The notes under the pieces were generated by a model. The model ran no database searches. It saw nothing but the letters and a program-made list of their open reading frames with translations, and was not told the DNA's origin. A DNA stretch of 12,930 bases, from NCBI GenBank assembly GCA_045543215.1, contig JAZQMD010000121.1, positions 1 through 12,930 on the forward strand, read 5' to 3'. Made by a program: the position numbers and the translations under genes. Shown here in pieces: positions 1 to 7,362 of the stretch. This DNA is from DXYV01 sp045543215 (lineage in GTDB: Bacteria > Bacillota > Clostridia > Oscillospirales > Oscillospiraceae). Positions within the stretch are counted from its first letter, which is position 1. Every line of letters starts with the position of its first letter.

Positions 1-461
1 GTGTAGAACAGGGGCTTGACCCCGATGCGATCCCGGGCCAGAAAGAGAGACTGATCCCGGCTGTCCCACAGGGCAAAGGCGAAGATTCCATTAAACTTCT
101 CCACGCATGTTTCACCCCATTCCAAATAGCTGTGGAGAACCACCTCTGTGTCCGAGTGCCCCTGGAAAGTGTGACCTGCTATCTCCAGTTCCTGGCGTAG
201 TTCGTTGGTATTATAAAGCTCCCCGTTGTAGGTCAGTGTACATTCTCCCGTTTGTACCGCCAGGGTCATGGGCTGGCGCCCCCCCTCCAGATCCACAATG
301 GACAACCGGGCATGGAGAAGGCCGCAGGGACCATCGAAATACATCCCACGCTGATCGGGTCCCCGGTGGCCCAAGGTGCTTTGAACCTTCTTCCATACCG
401 CCAGCGGCCAGGTTTGGGCCGCCTCCTGTTCAAATCCCACCCATCCTGCAATGCCACACAT
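1..461 (-). CDS. asnB: Asparagine synthase (glutamine-hydrolysing), N-terminal part, cut by window edge
   Basis: This would make asparagine from aspartate, ATP and glutamine in the cytoplasm. The visible 153 codons are the class II glutamine amidotransferase (Ntn-hydrolase) domain. The protein begins MCGIAGW, so Cys2 becomes the N-terminal nucleophile after Met removal. HRGPDQRG follows near residues 32-39, then the glutamine-pocket motif LTYNGELYN, SDTEVVLHSYLEWG, the FAFALWD motif, and LARDRIGVKPLFY just before the edge. The family is usually about 610 residues, so the ATP-pyrophosphatase synthetase domain lies outside the window to the left. The start is fixed by an AGGAGG site 6 bases upstream and by the need for Met-Cys. 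A sigma-A promoter lies upstream (508-536). Other class II amidotransferases such as PurF or GlmS are less likely because the GVKPLFY stretch and the layout are typical of AsnB. Confidence 0.93.
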   Translation of the reverse strand, partial: MCGIAGWVGFEQEAAQTWPLAVWKKVQSTLGHRGPDQRGMYFDGPCGLLHARLSIVDLEGGRQPMTLAVQTGECTLTYNGELYNTNELRQELEIAGHTFQGHSDTEVVLHSYLEWGETCVEKFNGIFAFALWDSRDQSLFLARDRIGVKPLFY

Positions 462-507
462 GAGTATCCCTCCTATCAATAGTTTACAATGGCTTTACGC
501 TCTCACC

Positions 508-536
508 AGTATATGTGCCGCAGACGCTATTGACAA
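508..536 (-). promoter_or_regulatory. Sigma-A promoter of asnB
   Basis: Reading the minus strand, TTGTCA (531-536) and TATACT (508-513) are separated by exactly 17 bases. The asnB start codon lies about 47 bases beyond the -10 box. An inverted repeat, CAGACG (521-526) and CGTCTG (547-552), straddles the -35 box and could be an operator, although six-base arms can occur by chance. Confidence 0.7.
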
Positions 537-668
537 AGTTTTTGCTCGTCTGGACGGCAAATCTACTTTCTATCAGGACAAAAACGGGTGTACTGTAAGG
601 GGGAAGGGAAACTAAGAACAGGCTATTTATATGAAGGCTTGTGAAAAGGCATGGGAAGAGCTATAATA

Positions 669-683
669 GGGATTTGAAATCCC
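669..683 (-). terminator. Weak hairpin after the Rieske oxidoreductase gene
   Basis: GGGATTT and AAATCCC form an inverted repeat starting 8 bases beyond the stop codon of the oxidoreductase gene. The loop is very short (one base, or three if the last pair opens) and no U-run follows on the minus strand, so it is a poor candidate for a Rho-independent terminator. The rest of the 462-691 gap holds only the asnB promoter. Confidence 0.25.
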
Positions 684-691
684 GTACCTTT

Positions 692-1993
692 TTATGATTT
701 CTTCCCCAGGCCACGTTGGGCAGGGCCCTCCAGCAGGGAGCCGGAGCTTGTAAATCGGGAGCCGTGGCAAGGGCAGTCCCAGGTATGCTCCATCCGGTTC
801 CATCGTAGGGCACAGCCCATATGGGGGCAGCGGTGTGGAAGGGGAGTGAGCATGTCCAGGGCGGCCTCCATGCCGTTGACGGCCAGTTGAGGCAGGGGCA
901 TGGGACGTTGGGGAGAAAAGATTTGATGGCAGAGGTGCTCTCGGCCTAAGATATGGTCGGTGAGTAATTGGGCGGCAGTCATAGCTCCGGTCATGCCCCA
1001 TTTTTCAAATCCGGTGGCTACCAGTACATGAGGAACTCTACCACTGTATGCGCCCACATAGGGAAGGCCGTCCATAGTCATGCAGTCCTGGGTGGCCCAG
1101 GCAGCTACTTCTCTGGCTTGAGGCCAGTAGCGCTTTACAAATTCCCGCAGGGGCCGCCAGGCCTTGCCGGCCTTACCCGTGCGGTGTCCGCCCCCGGCTA
1201 GGATGACCAGATTTCCCCAGTCCCGGAAGGTGAGGCCCTGACTATCTGCGTCCATGAACATTCCACCCACAGTGGGGGCATTATCCAGGGCGAGCACATA
1301 GGAGCGATCCTGATACAGCCGGGTAAAGTAGCCCCCGTGCCAGTTGAGAAAAGGAAAATGGGTAGCCACAATGATGCGGTCGGCAGTGATTTTTCCCCGT
1401 GGGGTAAAGGCAGTATGGCCATCTATCGTCTGGACAGGAGTATTCTCCCGCACGTTGAGATTCCGGGATACGGCGGCTATAAATTTTAGTGGATGAAAGA
1501 CCGCCTGGCCGGGGAATACCACCCCCCCAGAGACGTGGAAGGGGAGAGGAAGATGCTGCCGGAAGCGGGCAGGGACACCTAAGGATTCTAAAGCGGTCAG
1601 CTCTCGCTCCAGCAGTTCCCGATCCCAGCGGGAGTAGACACAGGAGTCGGCGGGGCGAAAGTCACAGTCAAGTCCGTTGCATAGTTGATAAAAATGCTGG
1701 GTGGCCTCCCGCCAGGCGCAGACCACCCGGTATGCCCGGTCCCGACCCAGCTGGTGGATAAGATCGGCGGCAAACAGGCCGTGCTGGGCGGTAATTTTGG
1801 CGGTGGTGTCGCCAGTGACGCCTTCACCCACCCGTCCAGCTTCTACAGTAAGGCAGTCTACTCCCGCGTCGGTGAGCAGCTTAGCACACAAAATTCCTGC
1901 AATTCCACCGCCAATGACCAGTACATCAATTTTTAGGTTACCTTCCAAGGTTGGAAAGGTGGGCATGGATACGCCCCGCCAGATAGATGTCAT
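692..1993 (-). CDS. FAD-dependent oxidoreductase with C-terminal Rieske [2Fe-2S] domain (YhfW-like)
   Basis: This is a 433-residue predicted redox enzyme of the DadA/glycine oxidase superfamily fused to a Rieske domain, the same architecture as Bacillus YhfW. The FAD-binding Rossmann motif GGGIAG is at about residues 28-33, followed by the usual helix and an acidic residue. A C-terminal substrate/FAD domain contains GLPYVGAYSG and ATGFEKWGMTGAM. The Rieske motif is complete: Cys389-x-His391, then Cys407-x-x-His410, followed by the GSLLEGPA strand typical of the fold. The substrate is unknown. The start at 1993 is chosen because AAGGAGGG lies 5-6 bases upstream; the frame is open to 2068, but that ATG would overrun the divergent gene's leader. 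It diverges from the FliB-like gene with about 98 bases between start codons, and no convincing promoter box was found there. Confidence 0.88.
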   Translation of the reverse strand: MTSIWRGVSMPTFPTLEGNLKIDVLVIGGGIAGILCAKLLTDAGVDCLTVEAGRVGEGVTGDTTAKITAQHGLFAADLIHQLGRDRAYRVVCAWREATQHFYQLCNGLDCDFRPADSCVYSRWDRELLERELTALESLGVPARFRQHLPLPFHVSGGVVFPGQAVFHPLKFIAAVSRNLNVRENTPVQTIDGHTAFTPRGKITADRIIVATHFPFLNWHGGYFTRLYQDRSYVLALDNAPTVGGMFMDADSQGLTFRDWGNLVILAGGGHRTGKAGKAWRPLREFVKRYWPQAREVAAWATQDCMTMDGLPYVGAYSGRVPHVLVATGFEKWGMTGAMTAAQLLTDHILGREHLCHQIFSPQRPMPLPQLAVNGMEAALDMLTPLPHRCPHMGCALRWNRMEHTWDCPCHGSRFTSSGSLLEGPAQRGLGKKS

Positions 1994-2091
1994 AAAAGCC
2001 CTCCTTTTTTCTCCATTGTGCCCAGGGGATGTGTGGGAAATACGGTGGATAGGGCGATGGAAAATCATTCTAGGGACAAGGAGGCAAGGGG

Positions 2092-3204
2092 ATGCTGATA
2101 CGTAAGCCCAATTATTATGACCGATTTCGTTGCATAGCGGGAGATTGCCCGGACACCTGTTGTGCCGCTTGGGACATTGTAATAGATAAGGAGAGTGCCT
2201 TCTTTTATCGTGCTCTGTCCGGCGATCTGGGAGATCAGATTCGACGGGCTATGAAAGTGGATGAAGAGGGGGAGTTTTGCTTTTCGGTAACTGGAGGTTA
2301 TTGCCCTCTGCTCACAGAGCAGCGGCTTTGCGCTATTCAGATAAATCTGGGAGAGGAGCGGGTATGTCAGACCTGTCGCAACCATCCCCGGTTTATTGAG
2401 GAGTACGGCTTTTTTCGGGAGAAGGCTTTAGCCGCCTCCTGTCCGGCGGCCATAGAACTGATTTTAGGGACGGAAGTGGGCTTTGTCACGGAAAAGACGG
2501 ATGAGCAGACCTTCCGTTGTGAGGATGTGGATCAGGAGTTGTTGTCAGCCCTTTTGGTTTGTAGGGATGCTGTTTTTGGGCTGTTGAAGCGGTGCGACTT
2601 ACGCTGGAATACACGGTTGGCAGGGCTGGTCGCCCTTGGGATGGAGCTTCAGCTTGCCTTGGACGAAGTGGGGATAACCGCTCTTTCCACCGTGGCCACC
2701 CAATGGAGGAGACTGGAGGAGCCGGAGTTTCCATGGAGTGGGTCAGTAGCAGGACAGAGCGCCAGACATCGTTGTGTAGAGATGCTTGGTCAGTTGGAGG
2801 TCTTAGACCATACTTGGAAGGAGGAGCTCAGGGGCGCATTAGCGGTTCTGGAGGCAAAACATTATAAAGGTAGTCTTTACGAGGCGTACAGAGAAAAGAG
2901 GGAGGCCCGCTGGGCAACGTATCTAATTTGGCGATGGTTTTTACGGGCGGATTTTGATGGGGATATTTATGGAAAGCTTGCCCTTCCGGTGTTAAGCATT
3001 TTGGTGTTGAGGGAGTTGTCTTTGGCCCGGCGAATACAGAAAGGGGACTGTGCAGACGGGGATTGGATGGAGTTGGCCCGACGTTGGGCAAAGGAGATCG
3101 AGCATAGTGATGAGAATCTGGCCGCGCTTTGGACAGCGGTACGGGATGACCCGAAATTGTCTCCAGATGGTCTGATGCAGGGAGTATGGACATCACATGC
3201 TTGA
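2092..3204 (+). CDS. fliB: FliB-like (flagellin lysine-N-methylase family) cysteine-cluster protein
   Basis: The 370-residue product matches the FliB family by its N-terminal region: YYDRFRCIAGDCPDTCC, then CPLLTEQRLCAI, then ERVCQTCRNHPRF. Conserved cysteines fall at 14, 19, 23, 24, 71, 80, 92 and 95, a YkgJ-type arrangement expected to bind a metal cluster. A further Cys-Pro-Ala-Ala follows near residue 117. The C-terminal two thirds are helical and poorly conserved by eye. In Salmonella, FliB methylates lysines of flagellin, but many clostridial homologues occur away from flagellar loci. No flagellin or flagellar gene is visible here, so the substrate is uncertain. The start is supported by AAGGAGG at 2078-2084, 7 bases upstream. 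The gene diverges from the Rieske oxidoreductase and converges on the phosphoketolase gene. Confidence 0.75.
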   Translation: MLIRKPNYYDRFRCIAGDCPDTCCAAWDIVIDKESAFFYRALSGDLGDQIRRAMKVDEEGEFCFSVTGGYCPLLTEQRLCAIQINLGEERVCQTCRNHPRFIEEYGFFREKALAASCPAAIELILGTEVGFVTEKTDEQTFRCEDVDQELLSALLVCRDAVFGLLKRCDLRWNTRLAGLVALGMELQLALDEVGITALSTVATQWRRLEEPEFPWSGSVAGQSARHRCVEMLGQLEVLDHTWKEELRGALAVLEAKHYKGSLYEAYREKREARWATYLIWRWFLRADFDGDIYGKLALPVLSILVLRELSLARRIQKGDCADGDWMELARRWAKEIEHSDENLAALWTAVRDDPKLSPDGLMQGVWTSHA

Positions 3205-3234
3205 AGGTGGACCCCAAGCCGGTTTGTCATGCAA

Positions 3235-3276
3235 ATTATACAGAGGAAGCGGTATATATCGCTTCCTCTGTATAAT
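3235..3276. terminator. Long perfect hairpin between convergent genes, probable bidirectional terminator
   Basis: A 17-base arm starting ATTATACAGAGG (3235-3251) is perfectly complementary to 3260-3276, with an 8-base loop GTATATAT. It lies between the stop codons of the fliB-like gene (plus) and the phosphoketolase gene (minus). A clean U-run is missing on both strands; only TATAATAAAG (plus) or TATAATTTG (minus) follows. Its position argues for termination or 3' end protection of both transcripts. Confidence 0.65.
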
Positions 3277-3304
3277 AAAGAGAATATTTTAGAGATAAAA
3301 GAAG

Positions 3305-5749
3305 TTAGTAGCTGCCATTTCCTCCGTTCCAATGCCAATTACGTATCTCTGGCATGTCTTGCCCGTTGCTGGTAATATATTGCTTATGCTCAACTAGTTT
3401 ATCCCGCATGAGCTGGATGAGGAACGCGCCTCGGTTGCCCAGTTGGGGCAGACGCTGGACTACATCCTCTACCAGGTGAAATCGGTCAATGTCATTTTTC
3501 ACCCGCATGTCAAAGGGGGTAGTGATGGTGCCTTCCTCCTTGTAACCGCGTACATGCAGATGCTTATTACGGCGGCGATAGGTAAGCTCATGAACCAGGG
3601 TAGGATAGCCATGGAAGGCAAAAATGATTGGGGTGTCCCGAGTGAAGAGGATGTCGTAGTCATCGTCGGTAAGGCCATGAGGATGCTCGCTGCGGGGCTG
3701 GAGGCGCATCAGATCCACCACGTTAATCACACGTATCTTCAGCTCGGGCAGATGCTTGCGCAGGATAGTTACGGCAGCCAGGGTTTCCAGAGTAGGAGTT
3801 TCCCCGCAGCAGGCCATGATTACGTCAGGCTCATTCCCCTGGTCGTTAGAGGCCCATTGCCAGATACCGATTCCTTGGGTGCAGTGCTTTACCGCCTGCT
3901 CCATGGTCAGCCATTGTGGACGGGGAAGCTTGGAAGCAACCATAACATTGACGTAGTTGCGACTTTTAATACAGTGGTCGAAGCAGGAGAGCAGACAGTT
4001 GGCATCCGGAGGTAGGTAAAGGCGGACTACATCCGCCTTTTTATTTGCCACATGATCCAGGAAACCGGGATCCTGATGGGTAAAGCCGTTGTGATCTTGT
4101 TGCCATACATTGGAAGAGAGAACGTAATTTAAAGAGGCAATATCCTGCCGCCAGGGCAGTTCCCGGGTTACTTTAAGCCATTTGGCATGCTGGGCAAACA
4201 TGGAGTCCACAATACGGATAAAGGCCTCATAGCTGTTGAAAAAGCCGTGACGGCCGGTAAGGAGATAACCCTCCAACCAGCCCTGGCACAGGTGCTCGGA
4301 GAGCATGGAGTCCATCACCCGACCATCGGCATCCAGATGTTCGTCCCACGGTGGGGTGGGACCACTACCGTTCCAGCGGCGGCCGGTGGCTTCAAATACC
4401 GAACTGAGACGGTTGGACTGCGTCTCATCAGGGCCAAAGACCCGAAAGTTACGGGCATCTTGGTTGAGCCTGATTACATCTCGTACATACTGTCCTAACA
4501 CGACCATGTCCTGGGCTTCCACCTCTCCCGGGGAGGGGATGGAGACTGCGTAGTCTCGAAAATCTGGACGGCGCAGATCACGCAAAAGAAGGCCACCATT
4601 TGCATGAGGATTGGCCCCCATGCGTTGGTTGCCCTTGGGGGCGATGCAGGAAACCAGAGCAGTGGGTTTGCCCTGTTTATCGAAGAGTTCCTCAGGGCGA
4701 TAGGACTTCATCCATTTTTCCAGTTGTTGCACATACTCGGGGCAGTCATCATCCATGGGAAGAGGAACCTGATGGGCCCGGAAGGAGTCCTCCACAGGCA
4801 GATTGTCTACCTCCTTGGGACCGGTCCATCCCTTGGGAGAGCGGAAGACCAGCATGGGCCAGCGGGGGCGGGATGGATCGCCGGTAGTGCGAGCTACTTC
4901 CTGAATGCGTTTAATCTCCCGTACCACCCAATCCAGGGCGGCGGCCATTTTTTGATGCATATCGGTGGGGTCGCTTCCCTCTACAAAACGGGGTTCCCAG
5001 CCGCAGCCCTTGAAGAACATTTCCACCTCTTCTCGGGTGATACGTGAAAAAATTGTGGGGTTGGCAATTTTATAACCGTTGAGGTGGAGAATGGGGAGGA
5101 CTGCCCCATCGGTAATGGGGTTGATGAATTTATTGGAGTGCCAGGCGGTGGCCAAGGGGCCGGTTTCTGCCTCCCCATCTCCCACCACGCAGGTGGCGAT
5201 AAGACTAGGATTATCCATCACCGCACCGAAAGCGTGGGCCAGGGAATAACCCAGCTCTCCGCCTTCATTGATAGAGCCGGGGGTTTCCGGAGCGGCGTGG
5301 CTGGAAATGCCGCCGGGGAAGGAAAACTGCTTGAATAGCTTTTTCATCCCCTCCACATCCTGGCTGATGTTGGGGTAGACCTCGCTGTAAGAGCCGTCCA
5401 GCCAGTCTTGGGCCACAATAGCGTTTCCTCCATGACCGGGACCGGAGAGATAGATCATATTTAGATCATATTTATTAATGATACGGTTTAGATGGGTGTA
5501 AATAAAGTTTTGCCCGGGGACAGTACCCCAGTGGCCTACAATGGTGCGCTTGATATGCTCCCTTGTAAGGGGCTTGCGCAGGAGGGGATTGTCCCACAGG
5601 TAGAGTTGACCGACGGCCAGATAGTTGGCTGCCCGCCACCAAGCATCCAGATGGGAGAGTTCCTCCTTGGACAGAGGAGGTTTTCTGGATAGGCGGGTTG
5701 CGGATTTTATGGAAATGTTAGCTGATGGGGATGCCGCTTTTTTCAACAT
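3305..5749 (-). CDS. xfp: Xylulose-5-phosphate/fructose-6-phosphate phosphoketolase
   Basis: This thiamine-diphosphate enzyme cleaves xylulose 5-phosphate (and usually fructose 6-phosphate) with inorganic phosphate to acetyl phosphate plus glyceraldehyde 3-phosphate (or erythrose 4-phosphate). It is a cytoplasmic route to acetyl phosphate that bypasses part of glycolysis. The 814 residues match the family's usual 790-825. Motifs include GHWGTVPGQNF (72-82), the phosphoketolase signature around SGPGHGGNA (102-110), FPGGISSHAAPETPGS (144-159), and the diphosphate/Mg-binding GDGEAETGP (190-198). The middle and C-terminal transketolase-like domains follow, with HQDPGFLDH and PDANCLLSC recognisable. 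The protein appears intact. The start at 5749 has AAGGAGGGG immediately upstream. It appears monocistronic, with its own promoter (5778-5805) and the hairpin at 3235-3276 after it. Confidence 0.96.
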   Translation of the reverse strand: MLKKAASPSANISIKSATRLSRKPPLSKEELSHLDAWWRAANYLAVGQLYLWDNPLLRKPLTREHIKRTIVGHWGTVPGQNFIYTHLNRIINKYDLNMIYLSGPGHGGNAIVAQDWLDGSYSEVYPNISQDVEGMKKLFKQFSFPGGISSHAAPETPGSINEGGELGYSLAHAFGAVMDNPSLIATCVVGDGEAETGPLATAWHSNKFINPITDGAVLPILHLNGYKIANPTIFSRITREEVEMFFKGCGWEPRFVEGSDPTDMHQKMAAALDWVVREIKRIQEVARTTGDPSRPRWPMLVFRSPKGWTGPKEVDNLPVEDSFRAHQVPLPMDDDCPEYVQQLEKWMKSYRPEELFDKQGKPTALVSCIAPKGNQRMGANPHANGGLLLRDLRRPDFRDYAVSIPSPGEVEAQDMVVLGQYVRDVIRLNQDARNFRVFGPDETQSNRLSSVFEATGRRWNGSGPTPPWDEHLDADGRVMDSMLSEHLCQGWLEGYLLTGRHGFFNSYEAFIRIVDSMFAQHAKWLKVTRELPWRQDIASLNYVLSSNVWQQDHNGFTHQDPGFLDHVANKKADVVRLYLPPDANCLLSCFDHCIKSRNYVNVMVASKLPRPQWLTMEQAVKHCTQGIGIWQWASNDQGNEPDVIMACCGETPTLETLAAVTILRKHLPELKIRVINVVDLMRLQPRSEHPHGLTDDDYDILFTRDTPIIFAFHGYPTLVHELTYRRRNKHLHVRGYKEEGTITTPFDMRVKNDIDRFHLVEDVVQRLPQLGNRGAFLIQLMRDKLVEHKQYITSNGQDMPEIRNWHWNGGNGSY

Positions 5750-5777
5750 AACCCCTCCTTAAATTGTAATTGTTTCC

Positions 5778-5805
5778 ATCTTATCTGTTTTCTTTAAAAA
5801 GTCAA
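5778..5805 (-). promoter_or_regulatory. Sigma-A promoter of the phosphoketolase gene
   Basis: On the minus strand, TTGACT (5800-5805) and TAAGAT (5778-5783) are separated by 16 bases, in a strongly AT-rich region. The transcript would have a short leader of about 20 bases ending in the AAGGAGGGG ribosome binding site. Confidence 0.65.
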
Positions 5806-5921
5806 GAGTAGATAGAAACAAAAAAGAGGAAGAAAAAATACAAATTTGCATTTTATGTTTCAGTTACATTTATTTAATACATTAAAAGAGGTTAGTTAAT
5901 GGAGGGAAGAATAGGAGAAAC

Positions 5922-5950
5922 TTGCAAAATTTAGGAAAATTTAATATAAT
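5922..5950 (+). promoter_or_regulatory. Sigma-A promoter of hemW
   Basis: TTGCAA (5922-5927) is followed after exactly 17 bases by a perfect TATAAT (5945-5950), 32 bases before the hemW ATG. The 5750-5982 gap (about 233 bases) is AT-rich and holds this promoter and the divergent phosphoketolase promoter. Nothing else recognisable lies in it. Confidence 0.8.
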
Positions 5951-5982
5951 GAAAAAATAATAAATCAAGGGGAGGTGGATCC

Positions 5983-7191
5983 ATGAACGCAAAGAGCATC
6001 GGGCTATACATTCATATTCCGTTTTGCCGCAGTAAGTGCGATTACTGTGACTTTTACTCCCTGGCAGGGAATGATCATCGGATGGATGAATATCAAAAGG
6101 CGCTGACTGCCCATATTTTGGAGACTGCTCCCCTGGCTAAAGACTATCAGGTGGACACAATCTACTTTGGCGGTGGAACCCCTAGCTACTATGGAGACAA
6201 ACGGTTGTGTGAGTTGCTTAAGCTTCTGCACAGGAGGTTCCGGGTTGCAAAAGAGGCAGAGGTTACGGTGGAGTGTAATCCGGAAAGTGTAGATATTAAA
6301 ATGATTACCGCCCTGAGGCGGGCGGGGGTCAACCGGATTTCCTTAGGGATGCAGTCGGCAGACGATAAAGTGTTACAAGACCTTCATCGGCCCCACACCT
6401 TTGCTCAGGTGGAATATGCGGTGGAGGCGATCCGTAGGGCCCGGCTGAAGAACCTTAGCCTGGATCTGATTTTCGGACTGCCGGGTCAGAGCAGAGAGGG
6501 CTGGGTAACAACTTTAGAGGCGGCTCTGACCTTGGCTCCAGAGCACCTGTCTTGTTATGGTCTGACAGTGGAGGATGGAACCCCCCTGGCCCGCCAGGTG
6601 GAGGAAGGGTTAAGCCTGCCTGACGGGGATCAGCAGGCGGACCTATACCTTTGGACGGTGGAGCGACTGGTACAGGCAGGCTACCATCAATACGAAATAT
6701 CCAACTTTGCAAAGCCGGGGCGGCAGTCCAGACACAACATGAAATATTGGATGGGACGGGAGTATCTGGGCTTTGGTCCTGGGGCCCATTCTGATTTTGG
6801 CGGCTGCCGCTACGCCTTTTTGAAAAGTCTGGATGACTATATACGGGGTATTAAAGAGGGTAAGCCTGTGCTGAGCGAGTTGGAGAATATCCCACGGAGG
6901 GAGAGGTCAGGAGAATATCTGATGCTCCGCCTACGCACCTCTTATGGGGTGGAAGAATGGGAGTACCGCCGGGAATACTATATGAACTTCGATCCACTGG
7001 CCGCTAAATTTCAAGAATATGAGCAAAAGGGATGGGCCACCCGCAATGACCGCCGCTGGCGGTTTACACCTGAGGGTTTTCTCCTGTCAAACCGCTTGAT
7101 CGGGGAGTTGATGGAACTTCGGCAGGCTGCAACTTTGGCTGATACCTTGGAGAAGGTGGATTCCATGCCAAGAGAGGAATGGAAGGGGTAA
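5983..7191 (+). CDS. hemW: Radical SAM heme chaperone HemW (coproporphyrinogen III oxidase-like)
   Basis: HemW is a radical-SAM-family protein that binds heme and delivers it to target proteins; older annotation calls it oxygen-independent coproporphyrinogen III oxidase. The N-terminus IGLYIHIPFCRSKCDYCDFY carries the [4Fe-4S] motif Cys15-x3-Cys19-x2-Cys22 followed by Asp-Phe. The SAM-binding GGGTP is at residues 63-67, ECNPES follows near 100, and RISLGMQSADD near 116-126. The HNMKYW motif (251-256), characteristic of HemW, is present, and FGPGAHSDF follows. Length is 402 residues, slightly longer than the usual 375-385. The start is supported by GGAGGTGG just upstream and the promoter at 5922-5950. 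No heme biosynthesis gene is adjacent, so the HemW assignment rests on the motifs. Confidence 0.92.
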   Translation: MNAKSIGLYIHIPFCRSKCDYCDFYSLAGNDHRMDEYQKALTAHILETAPLAKDYQVDTIYFGGGTPSYYGDKRLCELLKLLHRRFRVAKEAEVTVECNPESVDIKMITALRRAGVNRISLGMQSADDKVLQDLHRPHTFAQVEYAVEAIRRARLKNLSLDLIFGLPGQSREGWVTTLEAALTLAPEHLSCYGLTVEDGTPLARQVEEGLSLPDGDQQADLYLWTVERLVQAGYHQYEISNFAKPGRQSRHNMKYWMGREYLGFGPGAHSDFGGCRYAFLKSLDDYIRGIKEGKPVLSELENIPRRERSGEYLMLRLRTSYGVEEWEYRREYYMNFDPLAAKFQEYEQKGWATRNDRRWRFTPEGFLLSNRLIGELMELRQAATLADTLEKVDSMPREEWKG

Positions 7192-7246
7192 TTGGGGCAT
7201 TGACAAAAAGGGCCAGCGAGACCAACAAATCTTAGCATTGATGTCC

Positions 7247-7275
7247 TTTACTTTTTCAGGGATATGTGTTAACAT
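7247..7275 (+). promoter_or_regulatory. Tentative promoter of the SLH glycosidase gene
   Basis: TTTACT (7247-7252) and TAACAT (7270-7275) are 17 bases apart, about 88 bases before the start codon. The -10 box overlaps the palindrome TGTTAACA (7267-7274), which is flanked by TCAGG and CCTGA. This is a moderate match only. No clear terminator was seen between hemW and this point, so read-through from hemW is also possible. Confidence 0.4.
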
Positions 7276-7362
7276 AATGCCTGATCGGAAAACCGTTTTG
7301 GGCTGTCCGCACGGGTGTATTATATGCCCATTTTAAAGCAAACCATGATCCGGAGGAACCCT

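Noticed and set aside
107..463. A 118-codon plus-strand frame in the asnB region
   Set aside because: It is antisense to clear AsnB coding sequence and its Pro-rich translation has no recognisable domain.
1994..2068. Longer N-terminus of the Rieske oxidoreductase, from an ATG at 2068
   Set aside because: The extra 25 residues are not family-like and the AAGGAGGG site lies just before the internal ATG at 1993.
3443..4015. A 190-codon open frame on the plus strand inside the phosphoketolase gene
   Set aside because: It is antisense to a well-conserved enzyme gene, has no ribosome binding site, and its translation shows no domain. It is a shadow of the GC-biased coding strand.
7315..7362. Longer start for the SLH protein at the ATG at 7315
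   Set aside because: No ribosome binding site precedes it, whereas GGAGG at 7352-7356 and the basic start of the signal peptide place the start at 7363.
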